The notes: generated from the sequence alone by a model not told the origin. A DNA stretch of 41,385 bases from a bacterium (GCA_027021615.1 JALUTY010000049.1:1-41385), one strand, 5' to 3'; shown: positions 32,780 through 41,157, numbered from the stretch's first letter. Program-made: numbers and translations.

Positions 32780-33421
32780 ATGGCGCTAGACTACGACCGG
32801 ATGCGCGCGGCCATGGTGGAGGCTCAGATCCGGCGGCGGGGCATCGGGGACCCCCGGGTCCTGGCTGCCCTGGCACGGGTGCCCCGCCACGAGTTCGTGC
32901 CCGAGAACCTGCGGGCCATGGCCTACGACGACACCCCCCTGCCCATCGGCGGAGGCCAGACCATCTCCCAACCCTACATGGTGGCGCTGATGACCGAGGC
33001 GCTGGGGCTTCAGGGCGGCGAGAAGGTGCTCGAGGTGGGCACCGGGTCGGGGTACCAGGCCGCGGTGCTGGCCGAGCTGGGCTGCCACGTGATCTCGGTG
33101 GAGCGGGATCCGGATCTCGCCGAGCAGGCGGCCCGCCGGCTCGAGCGGCTGGGTTATGACGTGCGGGTGGTGGTGGGCGACGGCACGCTGGGCGTGCCGG
33201 AGGAGGCGCCGTTCCAGGCGATCCTGGTGACCGCGGGGGCCCCCCGGGTTCCTCCGTCGCTGGAGGCCCAGCTGCACCCTGAGGGCGGGGTGCTGGTGAT
33301 CCCGGTGGGCGACCGGGGGGTGCAGGAGCTCCTGCGGCTCACCCGCTGGGGCGGCCGGGTGCTCCGGGAGGGTCTGGGCGGCTGCCGGTTCGTACCCCTG
33401 GTGGGAAAGGAGGGGTGGTGA
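32780..33421 (+). CDS. pcm: protein-L-isoaspartate O-methyltransferase
   Basis: The product has 213 residues. Typical Pcm motifs are present: VPRHEFVPE, the substrate-side QTISQPYMVALM and the AdoMet-binding VLEVGTGSGYQAAVLAEL. It methylates damaged isoaspartyl residues so that they can revert to aspartate. ATG 32780, with GGGGAG upstream, is preferred to GTG 32771. The stop overlaps the next ATG (TGATG). Confidence 0.95.
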   Translation: MALDYDRMRAAMVEAQIRRRGIGDPRVLAALARVPRHEFVPENLRAMAYDDTPLPIGGGQTISQPYMVALMTEALGLQGGEKVLEVGTGSGYQAAVLAELGCHVISVERDPDLAEQAARRLERLGYDVRVVVGDGTLGVPEEAPFQAILVTAGAPRVPPSLEAQLHPEGGVLVIPVGDRGVQELLRLTRWGGRVLREGLGGCRFVPLVGKEGW

Positions 33422-33957
33422 TGGGCAGGGCCCTTCTGGTGATCGACATGCTCAACGACTTCGTGGACGAGAAGGGGAGCTTGCGGGTTCCCGACACCGA
33501 GGCGGTTCTCCCCCGGGTTGTCCAGGAGGTGGCCGACGCCCGGGCTCGGGGCGAGGCGGTGGTGTACGTGTGCGACGCCCATCAACCGGACGACCCCGAG
33601 TTCTCTCGCATGGGGTGGCCGCCCCACGCCGTGCGGGGCACCTGGGGCGCCCGGGTGGTCGAGGCGTTGGAGCCCCGGCCGTTGGACCCCGTGGTGGAGA
33701 AAACCACCTACTCCGGGTTCCACGGCTCGGACCTGGACCGGGTGCTGCGGGAGCGGGAAGCCCGAACGGTGCGTCTGGTGGGGTGCGTCACGAACATCTG
33801 CGTGCTTTACACCGCGGCCGACGCAGCCATGCGCGGCTATGAAGTGGAGGTGGTGCGGGACGCCGTGGCCGGTTTGGATCCCGGCGACCACGCGTTCGCC
33901 CTGCGCCAGATGGAGCGGGTGCTCGGCGCCCGCTTGGTGGACCGGCAAGCGCCGTAA
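33421..33957 (+). CDS. pncA: nicotinamidase-type cysteine hydrolase
   Basis: The product has 178 residues of the isochorismatase-like fold. The catalytic triad is D9 (VIDMLNDF), K94 (EKTTYSGF) and C127 (TNICV). D52 and H54 (CDAHQPDD) and H69 (WPPH) match the metal-binding residues that single out nicotinamidases from other family members. It would convert nicotinamide to nicotinate, which the nicotinate phosphoribosyltransferase encoded just downstream would use. Close homologues with other amide substrates remain possible. Confidence 0.8.
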   Translation: MGRALLVIDMLNDFVDEKGSLRVPDTEAVLPRVVQEVADARARGEAVVYVCDAHQPDDPEFSRMGWPPHAVRGTWGARVVEALEPRPLDPVVEKTTYSGFHGSDLDRVLREREARTVRLVGCVTNICVLYTAADAAMRGYEVEVVRDAVAGLDPGDHAFALRQMERVLGARLVDRQAP

Positions 33958-34027
33958 CGGCGCGTGTTCCCCGGTAACTTCGGCTGGGACGCGAGGACGC
34001 TCGAAGACCTCCAGAATTCCCATACGT

Positions 34028-34062
34028 TCTAGTCTCTAGTCTCTAGTTTCTAGTTTCTAGCC
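34028..34062 (+). repeat. heptamer tandem repeat TCTAGTY, five units
   Basis: TCTAGTC, TCTAGTC, TCTAGTT, TCTAGTT and TCTAGCC follow in exact seven-base phase. The array is rich in CTAG, a tetramer usually scarce in bacterial DNA. It lies in the 199-base gap between the nicotinamidase gene and pncB. The rest of the gap shows no promoter or hairpin I can support. Confidence 0.75.
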
Positions 34063-34156
34063 CGCCCCGGCCCCACAAACGTTATCCTTCCCGTTGTAGG
34101 GCTTCGCAGGGGCCTGACGGGGCTGCCCAGCCTCCCGGCTCAGAAAGGACCCATCC

Positions 34157-35353
34157 ATGCCCAAGCTGTGGACCGCTTCCAACCAGGAGATCCTTTCGGG
34201 AAAGGTCACCGATGTCTACTTCACCCGGACCCTCCGGGTGCTAGAAAATGAGGGGGTCCGCAAGCGGGTGGTGGCCGAGTTCGTGGCCAAGGGGTTTCCG
34301 GACGGCTGGCCCTGGGCCGTGCTGGCGGGCGTGGACGAGGCCCTGGAGCTCCTGAAGCGGCTGCCCGTGACCGTACGGGGCCTGCCCGAGGGCACGATCT
34401 TCCGGCCCTGGGACGTGGTCTTGGAGATCGAGGGCGACTACCGGGAGTTCGGGGTGTACGAGACCGCGATCCTGGGGTTCCTGTGTCAGGCCTCGGGCAT
34501 CGCCACCCAGGCGGCCCGGTGCCGGCTGGCCGCTGGCGACCGCCTGCTGGTCTCGTTTGGAGCCCGGCGGATGCACCCGGCCGTCGCGCCCATGATCGAG
34601 CGTAGCGCCTACCTGGGCGGGTGCGACGGGGTGGCCACGGTGACCGCGGCCGAGAAGCTGGGCATCGAGCCCACCGGCACCATGCCCCACGCCCTGATCC
34701 TGATCCTCGGGGACTGCGTGGATGCCACCCAAGCCTACGGGCGGGCCATGGGGCCCGAGGTGCGGCTGGTGAGCCTGATCGACACCTTTAACGACGAGAA
34801 GTTCGAGGCCGTGCGGGTGGCCGAGGCCCTGGGTGATCGGCTGTTCGCCGTACGGCTCGACACCCCGTCGAGCCGCCGGGGCAGCTTCAAGCGCATCGTG
34901 GAGGAGGTGCGGTGGGAGCTGGACATCCGGGGGTTCGAGCGGGTGGGCATCTTCCTCTCGGGCGGGCTCACCGAGGACGATCTGCGGGAGCTTCGGCCCC
35001 TGGTTCAGGGGTTCGGGGTGGGTACCTCCATCAGCGCGGCCCGCACGGTGGACTTTTCCATGGACATCGTGGAGGTGGAGGGCGAGCCCCGGGCCAAGCG
35101 GGGCAAGCGCTCGGGGGCCAAGGAGGTGTACGGCTGCCCGGTGTGCCTGGCCACGCGGGTCGTTCCCCGGGGTCGGAGGCCGGCCGATGCGTGCCCGTGT
35201 GGCGCAGCGTGGGAGCCCCGGACCATGGAGTGGATCCGGGACGGCCGGCTGGTGCGGGAGCCGGAGCCCACCGCCCAGGTCCGGGAGCGGGTCCTGGCCC
35301 AGCTTCGGTTTCTGGACGCCCCCGAACCCCCTGCGGGGCCGTCTAGAGACTAG
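34157..35353 (+). CDS. pncB: nicotinate phosphoribosyltransferase
   Basis: The product has 398 residues. The TIM-barrel core is recognised by YFTRTLRVLEN near the start, the SFGARRMHPAVAPMIERSAY segment, GTMPHALIL, LIDTFNDEKFEA and the late FLSGGLTEDDL. The enzyme makes nicotinate mononucleotide for NAD synthesis. Residues about 325-355 add a four-cysteine patch (CPVC, then CPC) that may bind zinc, as in some short bacterial and archaeal members. AGAAAGGA lies before the ATG. Its TAG stop is shared with the left edge of the MITE-like element: TA is the flanking dinucleotide and G is the element's first base. Confidence 0.93.
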   Translation: MPKLWTASNQEILSGKVTDVYFTRTLRVLENEGVRKRVVAEFVAKGFPDGWPWAVLAGVDEALELLKRLPVTVRGLPEGTIFRPWDVVLEIEGDYREFGVYETAILGFLCQASGIATQAARCRLAAGDRLLVSFGARRMHPAVAPMIERSAYLGGCDGVATVTAAEKLGIEPTGTMPHALILILGDCVDATQAYGRAMGPEVRLVSLIDTFNDEKFEAVRVAEALGDRLFAVRLDTPSSRRGSFKRIVEEVRWELDIRGFERVGIFLSGGLTEDDLRELRPLVQGFGVGTSISAARTVDFSMDIVEVEGEPRAKRGKRSGAKEVYGCPVCLATRVVPRGRRPADACPCGAAWEPRTMEWIRDGRLVREPEPTAQVRERVLAQLRFLDAPEPPAGPSRD

Positions 35354-35583
35354 TGTCGTGTTTCGGAAATTTCGTGCTGTTCCCAAGGGGTGGGGCTGGG
35401 GGCCCCTTCTTCGCTGAACGGCCTCGCAGGGGCCGCCTCGGCGCGGTCCGCTGCGGCGCGTGAGGGCACGCGCCGCGGCCGCTCCCCTGGCGCCGGGCGG
35501 CCCGGGCTGCTCGGCCGTCGCGCTTCGTCGGTGCCCTCAGCCCCACCGCCGTAATCCGCACACGTTTTTGCGAAACGGAACAC
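35353..35583. mobile_element. 231-bp palindromic MITE-like element with TA flanks
   Basis: The left end GTGTCGTGTTTCGGAAAT and the inverted right end GTGTTCCGTTTCGCAAA match with small gaps. Further in, both arms share GGTGGGGCTG-GGGC. TA lies on both sides (35351-35352 and 35584-35585), as expected for IS630/mariner-type insertion. The centre is a perfect ten-pair hairpin, GCGGCGCGTG-AGGG-CACGCGCCGC (35453-35476), close to the midpoint. No ORF for a transposase exists, so it would be moved in trans. Family assignment rests on the TA flanks only. Confidence 0.65.
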
Positions 35584-35611
35584 TAGAGCACTCGAGACTA
35601 GAAACTGGATT

Positions 35612-35652
35612 TTGGAGCCGCATGCGGCTCTCCGGCAGATCCCATGCCCCCC
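35612..35652 (+). repeat. 41-bp dispersed element, copy 4
   Basis: It aligns without gaps to the copy at 32573 (31 of 41 positions). It contains a perfect 16-base palindrome, GAGCCGCATGCGGCTC, where the other copies have GCCG-NNNN-CGGC. It ends CCCATGCCCCCC like copy 3. It follows the MITE-like element by 28 bases. Confidence 0.65.
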
Positions 35653-35676
35653 GAATCCTTGGCGTCGGGGCTCAAG

Positions 35677-35759
35677 AGCCGCCCGGCCGCCTAGCGGCCC
35701 AGCCGCCCAGCGGGCCGAAGGCCCCCGACCGACGACCAACGACTGACGACCAACGACCG
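35677..35759 (+). repeat. octamer array, GGGCCGAAGGCCC hairpin and heptamer array before the symporter gene
   Basis: Octamers AGCCGCCC, GGCCGCCT, AGCGGCCC, AGCCGCCC and AGCGGGCC run in phase from 35677 to 35716. The hairpin GGGCC-GAA-GGCCC is at 35712-35724. Five heptamers (CCGACCG, ACGACCA, ACGACTG, ACGACCA, ACGACCG) fill 35725-35759. The symporter ATG is at 35783. With the MITE and the 41-bp copy this accounts for the 429-base gap after pncB. Confidence 0.7.
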
Positions 35760-35782
35760 AAGTTCCCCGAAAAGGATCGGCC

Positions 35783-37771
35783 ATGGGCACCCACGAGTCC
35801 GTCATCTGGCTGTTCGTGCTCTCCGGTTTCTACTGGGCCTACTGCCTGTTCTGGGGGCTCAAGGGGTACGCTCGGGCCCGCACCGCGGCCGACTACTTTA
35901 TCGCCGGCCGGCAGATCCCGATGTGGGTGTTCGTGTTGGCCGCCACGGCCACATCGTTCTCGGGCTGGACCTTCGTGGGCCACCCCGCCCTGGTGTGGCG
36001 CGACGGCCTGCCCTACGCGTTCGCCGCGTTCTACGTGATCGCCATCCCGTTCACCGGGGTGCTGTTCCTGAAGCGTACCTGGGTGATGGGCAAGCGCCAC
36101 GGGTACGTGACCCCGGGCGAGATGTACGCCGACTACTTCCGCAGCGACGCGATGCGGTGGCTCACCGTGGTGGTGGCCCTGTTCTACGCGGTGCCGTACC
36201 TGGGGCTCCAGTTCAAGGCGTCGGGGGTGCTGTTCAATGTGCTCAGCGGCGGCGTGGTGGACGTGAACTTCGGCATGTGGGCCCTCTCGGTCGTGGTGCT
36301 CCTGTACGTGGTGCTGGGAGGGCTGCGGTCGGTGGCCTACGTGGACACGGCCCAGTGCATCCTGCTCATGGCCGGCATCGTGGCCATCGGGGTCATCGTG
36401 CTCGTGAAGACCGGGGGGTGGGGGCCGTTCACCTCGACCTTCGCCGATATGATCCGGTCCGACGCGGCCCGGGGCTCCGACCTCCTGGGCCGGCCGGCCC
36501 TGACCCCCCAGGGGTACCACCGGCTGGTGGCGGTGCCCGGGGCGATCCAGGCCGTGCCGTCGGCGACCCGGGCCGAGGGCGGCATGTGGACCGGCACCAT
36601 GATCCTCACTTACCTGTTCGCCCTGATGGGTATCCAGGCCTCGCCCGCGTTCACCATGTGGGCGTTCTCCAACACCAACCCCCGTCCGTTCGCGCCCCAG
36701 CAGGTGTGGGCCAGCGCCCTGGCCGTGGGCGCGTGCCTGTTCGTGTTCTCCGTGATCCAGGGCCTCGGGGGATGGGTGCTGATCGGCCAGGGAAAACTGT
36801 TGGTGGACCTTCTGGCCGGCGGCAACCAGGAGAACCTGGTGCCCGCCCTGATCAACCTGGTGAGCGACCAGGCCCCCATGGTCGTGGGGTTTTTGGCCAT
36901 CTGCGCCCTGGCCGCCATGCAGTCCACGGGCTCGGCATACATGTCCACCACGGCGGGTATGATCACCCGGGATCTGTACGTGCGGTACCTGAACCCCAAC
37001 GCCACGGCCGGGCAGCAGAAGTTCTGGGGCCGGGTGTGGGTTGTGATCATCACCCTGGCCGCGCTCCTGGTGGCCACCTACTCCGAGGACGCCCTCGTGC
37101 TGCTCGGGGGGCTGGCCGTGTCGTTCGGAGCCCAGATGTGGATTCCGCTCCTGGCCACCCTGTACGTGCCCTGGTTCACCCGCCAGGGGGTGGTGGCCGG
37201 GTTGGTGGCGGGCATGGCGGCCGTGCTCCTGACCTACCCGTTCCACTGGGCGCCGTTCGTGGCGCTCCACCGGGCGCTGGGGTTCGGGGCCTACCCCCTC
37301 ACGATCCACTGTGCGGGGTGGGGCATCCTGGCGAACACGGTGGTGGCCGTGGCCGTGTCGGCGGTGACCCAGCCCGCGCGTAAGGAGTACCTGCGTCGGC
37401 TGGGCTACCACCGGTACCTGCGAGAGCACGCCTCGGTGCCGGCCGGGAAGGCGCCGCTGAAGAAGGTGGCCTGGGCCCTGGTGCTCCTGTGGTTCGTGTT
37501 CGGGATCGGTCCCCTGGCCGTGGTGGGCAACACCTTCTTCGGCCTGATGGACCCCCGGGACCCGTCCACCTGGCCCCTGGGCGTGGCGCCCCTGTGGTGG
37601 TGGCAGCTCGTGTGGTGGGCGTTCGGCATCTATATGATGTGGTTCCTGGCCTACAAACTGGAGCTCAGCACCCGGTTCGGCGCGGTGGAGCCGCTGCGGG
37701 AGGACTTCTTGGAGGCCCGGGTCGGCGAGGCCGCCCCCATCCGCCTCGACCTGGAGGAGCCGGGCGTGTAG
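35783..37771 (+). CDS. sodium:solute symporter (SSS family)
   Basis: The product has 662 residues with about 13 hydrophobic helices. Typical SSS pieces are present: an early YFIAGRQIPMWVF, the ATATSFSGWTFVGHP segment and STGSAYMSTTAGMITRDLY, which matches the sodium-site helix region. The family imports organic acids, amino acids or sugars with Na+. The substrate is not readable; genes for acyl-CoA metabolism nearby make a short organic acid plausible. The C-terminal 40 residues are cytoplasmic and acidic. It converges with the CoA-transferase gene, with only 12 bases between them and no clear terminator. Confidence 0.92.
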   Translation: MGTHESVIWLFVLSGFYWAYCLFWGLKGYARARTAADYFIAGRQIPMWVFVLAATATSFSGWTFVGHPALVWRDGLPYAFAAFYVIAIPFTGVLFLKRTWVMGKRHGYVTPGEMYADYFRSDAMRWLTVVVALFYAVPYLGLQFKASGVLFNVLSGGVVDVNFGMWALSVVVLLYVVLGGLRSVAYVDTAQCILLMAGIVAIGVIVLVKTGGWGPFTSTFADMIRSDAARGSDLLGRPALTPQGYHRLVAVPGAIQAVPSATRAEGGMWTGTMILTYLFALMGIQASPAFTMWAFSNTNPRPFAPQQVWASALAVGACLFVFSVIQGLGGWVLIGQGKLLVDLLAGGNQENLVPALINLVSDQAPMVVGFLAICALAAMQSTGSAYMSTTAGMITRDLYVRYLNPNATAGQQKFWGRVWVVIITLAALLVATYSEDALVLLGGLAVSFGAQMWIPLLATLYVPWFTRQGVVAGLVAGMAAVLLTYPFHWAPFVALHRALGFGAYPLTIHCAGWGILANTVVAVAVSAVTQPARKEYLRRLGYHRYLREHASVPAGKAPLKKVAWALVLLWFVFGIGPLAVVGNTFFGLMDPRDPSTWPLGVAPLWWWQLVWWAFGIYMMWFLAYKLELSTRFGAVEPLREDFLEARVGEAAPIRLDLEEPGV

Positions 37772-37783
37772 CCCTGGACCGGG

Positions 37784-39637
37784 TCAGATCTCGAACTCCA
37801 GCACGTACGCCCCGTCCTCGAACCGGGTCTCCATCTTTGTTGCGGCCTTCTGAAAGAGGTGCAGCATGGCTCGGTTCTCCGGCATGACCGTGGCCATAAT
37901 GCCCCGGATCCCCTTGTCCCGGGCCACCTCGATCAGGTGTTCCACCAGGGCCCGGCCCAGCCCCTTGCCCTGCCAGTCGTCCCGCACCAGGAACGCGGCC
38001 TCGGCCAGCCCGCTCGCCTCGTCCAGCACGTACTGGGCCAGCCCCACCATCTCCTCCACGCCGTCGTGCTCCACCACGGCGGCCAGGGCCATCTTCTTCT
38101 CGTAGTCCAGGTCCAGCTCCTCCTGGAGCCGCTCGTGGGGCATGTACTTGATCACCGTGAAGTACCGCCGGTACACCGACTCGTCCGACAGGCTGTAGAA
38201 CAGCTCCTTCAGGAGCGGCTCGTCGGTGACTTTGACCGGCCGCAGCAGCAGCCGCACGCCGGCCACCGTGACCCACCGCTCGTATCGCTCGGGGTACAGG
38301 TCCAGGGCCGAGGGGATGATCTGGTCGGGCCAGACGTAGTGAAGCCGGCGGGCAGCGTCGAGGAGCTCCTTGCGGAACCTGGGATGGGCGATGTTGATGA
38401 GCGCCATGGCCCGCTCGCGGATCGTCTTGCCGAACAGGTCCGCGTACCCCCACTCGGTCACGACGTACCGGACCGACGCCCGGGTGGTGACCACCCCGGC
38501 CCCGGGCGAGAGCTGGGGCACGATGCGGCTCACCGCCCCGCCCCGGGCCGTGGACGGAAGCGCGATGATCGCCTTGCCCCCCGGACTGCGGGCGGCGCCC
38601 CGGATGAAGTCCACCTGGCCGCCGATGCCCGAGTAGAACTGGTGGCCGATGGAGTCGGAGCACACCTGGCCGGTGAGGTCGATCTCCAAGGCGGTGTTGA
38701 TGGCCACCATGTTCTCGTTCTGGGCGATCACGAAGGGGTCGTTCGTGTAGTCGCTGGGGTGGAACGCCACCATGGGGTTGCTGTCGATGAAGTCGTACAG
38801 ATCCCGGGAGCCCATGCAGAACGACGCCACCACCTTGCCCGGGTGCAGGCTCTTGCGCCGGTTCGTGACCGCGCCGGCCCGCACCAGGTCGAGGAGCCAG
38901 TCCGAGAACATCTCGGTGTGCACGCCCAGGTCCCGCTTGTCCCGCAGGGCCTGGACCGCGGCGTGGGGGATCGCCCCGATCCCGATCTGGATCGTGGCGC
39001 CGTCGCCCACCAGGCGGGCGATGTTTCGTCCGATCCGCAGGGCCGTCTCGTCGGGGGCGGGGGGCAGGTACTCGATCACCGGGGAGGCGTGCTCCACCAG
39101 GGCGTCGAACCGCTCCACGGGCACGAACGAGTCGCCCAGGGTGCGGGGCATGTGGGGGTTGACCTCGGCGATCACCACCCGGGCGGTCTCCACGGCCGCC
39201 CGGGTCACGTCCACGCTGACCCCCAAGCTCACGTAACCGTGGCGGTCGGGCGGGGTCACCTGCACCAGGGCCGCGTCCAGGCGGATGCGCCGGCTGCGGA
39301 AGAGGGCGGGCAGCTCCGACAGGTACACCGGGGTGTAGTCGGCCCGCCCTTCTGCCACGGCCCGGCGGGTGTTGTCGCCGATGAAGAAGGCGTTGTGGCG
39401 GAACACCTTGGAGAGTTTCTCGTCGGCGTAGGGGGCGATGCCCAGGGTGAGGATGTGCAGGATCTCCGAGTCTGCCAGCCGGCGGCCCTTGTCCGCCAGG
39501 CCCTCCACCAGGTACTGGGGCTCCCCGCAGGCCGAGCCCACGAAGATCTTGGCCCCCCGCTGGATCCGAGACAGGGCGGCCTCCCGGGTCATCACCCGCG
39601 AGGCGTAACGTTTCTTCCAGTCCGGGTCGTGGCTCAT
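37784..39637 (-). CDS. acetyl-CoA hydrolase/CoA-transferase fused to a GNAT acetyltransferase domain
   Basis: The product has 617 residues. Residues 1-430 are an acetyl-CoA hydrolase/transferase (4-hydroxybutyrate or acetate CoA-transferase type), with IGIGAIPHAAV, the catalytic-Glu segment HTEMFSDWL and the late VVTEWGYADLFGK. Residues about 440-617 form a GNAT domain with the acetyl-CoA loop WQGKGLGRALVEHL. The fusion suggests that protein lysine acetylation controls, or is coupled to, CoA transfer; this is inferred from the fusion alone. ATG 39637 precedes the conserved start, and the frame's extension to 39874 overlaps the next gene and is rejected. Confidence 0.9.
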   Translation of the reverse strand: MSHDPDWKKRYASRVMTREAALSRIQRGAKIFVGSACGEPQYLVEGLADKGRRLADSEILHILTLGIAPYADEKLSKVFRHNAFFIGDNTRRAVAEGRADYTPVYLSELPALFRSRRIRLDAALVQVTPPDRHGYVSLGVSVDVTRAAVETARVVIAEVNPHMPRTLGDSFVPVERFDALVEHASPVIEYLPPAPDETALRIGRNIARLVGDGATIQIGIGAIPHAAVQALRDKRDLGVHTEMFSDWLLDLVRAGAVTNRRKSLHPGKVVASFCMGSRDLYDFIDSNPMVAFHPSDYTNDPFVIAQNENMVAINTALEIDLTGQVCSDSIGHQFYSGIGGQVDFIRGAARSPGGKAIIALPSTARGGAVSRIVPQLSPGAGVVTTRASVRYVVTEWGYADLFGKTIRERAMALINIAHPRFRKELLDAARRLHYVWPDQIIPSALDLYPERYERWVTVAGVRLLLRPVKVTDEPLLKELFYSLSDESVYRRYFTVIKYMPHERLQEELDLDYEKKMALAAVVEHDGVEEMVGLAQYVLDEASGLAEAAFLVRDDWQGKGLGRALVEHLIEVARDKGIRGIMATVMPENRAMLHLFQKAATKMETRFEDGAYVLEFEI

Positions 39638-40425
39638 GGATCCGATACGGGTGCGGGCAGGCGCACGCGTCCGTCCCGCCTCAGGTCGCAAAAAAGGAGT
39701 GTGCCGCCCACCACGCACACCGGGATCGCGAGCAGGTTCAGCAGGGGGATCATCAGCAGGAGCGACGCCCCACATCCAAACGCCACCACGGCCGGGGCGT
39801 TGCGGAACACGGCCCGGCGCTTGGCCCCGAACGGCAGCCGCCACCGCTCCAGGGAGTAGTCGAGGTACTCCCACCCCAGGAAGAAGAACGCCACCAGCGG
39901 TGCCAGCACGGCCGAGGCCACGGAGCCCAGACCCGGGATCAGGTTCAGGGCCAGCACCAGCCCGAACCCGGCCAGATACAGGGCCAGCCGGCCCAGTGCG
40001 GCCTGGAACGACCGACCCATGTCGCGCACGAACGCGCCCAGCCGAAACGGCTCGTCCAGGGTGGTGCCGGTGTAGATTCGCTCCACCCGCTCGCTGAGCA
40101 GGTCGTTGAACGGGGCGAGGATCAGGTTACCCACCAGGGCGAAGGCGTACACGATGACCACCAGCAGGATCACCGCGCCGACAAACGCGGCCAGGTAGTA
40201 GAGCAGGGCCCACCACCACCCCTCGCCCTGGGGCAGCATGCGGTCCAGCCACTGCCCGAACCGGCTCCCCGCGAGCCAGGCGAACAGGGCGAACAGCAGG
40301 GTGTTGATGGCCACGGGAACGGCCACCAGCCCCACCAACCGGGGGTGCCGGGTCAGGAACCTCAGCCCCCGGAACGGGTAGAAGAAGGCGCCCGCCGCCC
40401 TGGGGTCGGCCATGCTCCGGATCAC
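39634..40425 (-). CDS. EI24/CysZ-family membrane protein
   Basis: The product has about 263 residues with four to six hydrophobic segments. The opening GLRFLTRHPRLVGLVAVPV, the middle LILAPFNDLLSERVE and the later LNLIPGLG are characteristic of the CysZ/EI24 family; in E. coli CysZ imports sulphate. No cysteine-synthesis gene is nearby, so the sulphate role is only possible. The GTG start at 40425 overlaps the YrdC-family stop as GTGA and has GGAGGAGG four bases upstream; ATG 40413 is the alternative. The stop region overlaps the CoA-transferase start by four bases. Confidence 0.85.
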   Translation of the reverse strand: MIRSMADPRAAGAFFYPFRGLRFLTRHPRLVGLVAVPVAINTLLFALFAWLAGSRFGQWLDRMLPQGEGWWWALLYYLAAFVGAVILLVVIVYAFALVGNLILAPFNDLLSERVERIYTGTTLDEPFRLGAFVRDMGRSFQAALGRLALYLAGFGLVLALNLIPGLGSVASAVLAPLVAFFFLGWEYLDYSLERWRLPFGAKRRAVFRNAPAVVAFGCGASLLLMIPLLNLLAIPVCVVGGTLLFCDLRRDGRVRLPAPVSDP

Positions 40426-41054
40426 CCGGCCTCCTCCAGCTCCCGGAAGAACGAGGCGTCTCCCGCGCCCTCGCGCAGCACCCGCACCTGCTGGCCCACC
40501 AGGGAGACCACCGTGGACGGCACCCGGGGAAGCACCCCGCACTCCAGGATCAGGTCCACCTGGCTGCCCAGCACCCTCTGGATCTCGTCGGGCCGATTCA
40601 GGGGGTCGGCGCCGCTGGGGTTGGCGCTGGTGGAGAGGATGGGATTGCCCAGCTCCTTGACCAGCCCCAGGCACACGGGATGGTCCGGGATCCGGATCCC
40701 CACGGTCTTCTGTTTGGTCAGGAGCAGTCGGGGCACCTCGCGGCTGGCCTCCAGAACGAAGGTATACGGGCCGGGCAGGAACCGCTTCAGGATTCGGTAG
40801 GCGAAGTTGGACACCCGGGCGTAGCGGCTGATGTGGGTGAGGTCCGCGCACACGAAGCTCATGGGCTTTTTGGGATCGCGCCCCTTGATCCGGACGATCC
40901 GTTCCACCGCGTGCTTGTTGGTGATGTCGCACCCCAGGCCGTAGACCGTGTCGGTGGGGTACACGATCACGCCGTCATTGCGCAGCAGCTCAGCCGCCCG
41001 CCGGATGTGCCGGGCCTGGGGCGTGACCGGGTGGACCGAGAGCACGACAGCCAT
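40422..41054 (-). CDS. YrdC/YciO/Sua5-family protein
   Basis: The product has 210 residues. The family signature appears as IVYPTDTVYGLGCD, KGRDPKKPMSF, LPGPYTFVLEA and STSANPSG. Sua5/TsaC members make threonylcarbamoyl-AMP for the t6A modification of tRNA, while the YciO branch is similar in sequence with a less clear role; I cannot decide between them. The KxR...SxN residues of the active site are kept. GAGGGGA lies upstream of the ATG. It leads a minus-strand run with the EI24-like and CoA-transferase genes. Confidence 0.9.
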   Translation of the reverse strand: MAVVLSVHPVTPQARHIRRAAELLRNDGVIVYPTDTVYGLGCDITNKHAVERIVRIKGRDPKKPMSFVCADLTHISRYARVSNFAYRILKRFLPGPYTFVLEASREVPRLLLTKQKTVGIRIPDHPVCLGLVKELGNPILSTSANPSGADPLNRPDEIQRVLGSQVDLILECGVLPRVPSTVVSLVGQQVRVLREGAGDASFFRELEEAG

Positions 41055-41128
41055 GGGAATCCCCTCGTGGGTGTTGGGGTCGTTGGGAACCGGAGGGTCG
41101 GGTCGAGCACGCCTGGTCGATCGCCGGG

Positions 41129-41157
41129 GTAATAATGCAGCCCCCGCCGGTTGTCAA
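41129..41157 (-). promoter_or_regulatory. sigma-70-type promoter for the YrdC-family operon
   Basis: On the minus strand a perfect TTGACA (41152-41157) is followed after 17 bases by TATTAC (41129-41134). Transcription would begin about 65 bases before the ATG at 41054. It is the best match to the sigma-70 consensus found in the window. Confidence 0.6.

Noticed and set aside
32681..34062. Short tandem arrays that could look like CRISPR repeats
   Set aside because: Units are only seven or eight bases with no unique spacers, and no cas genes are present.
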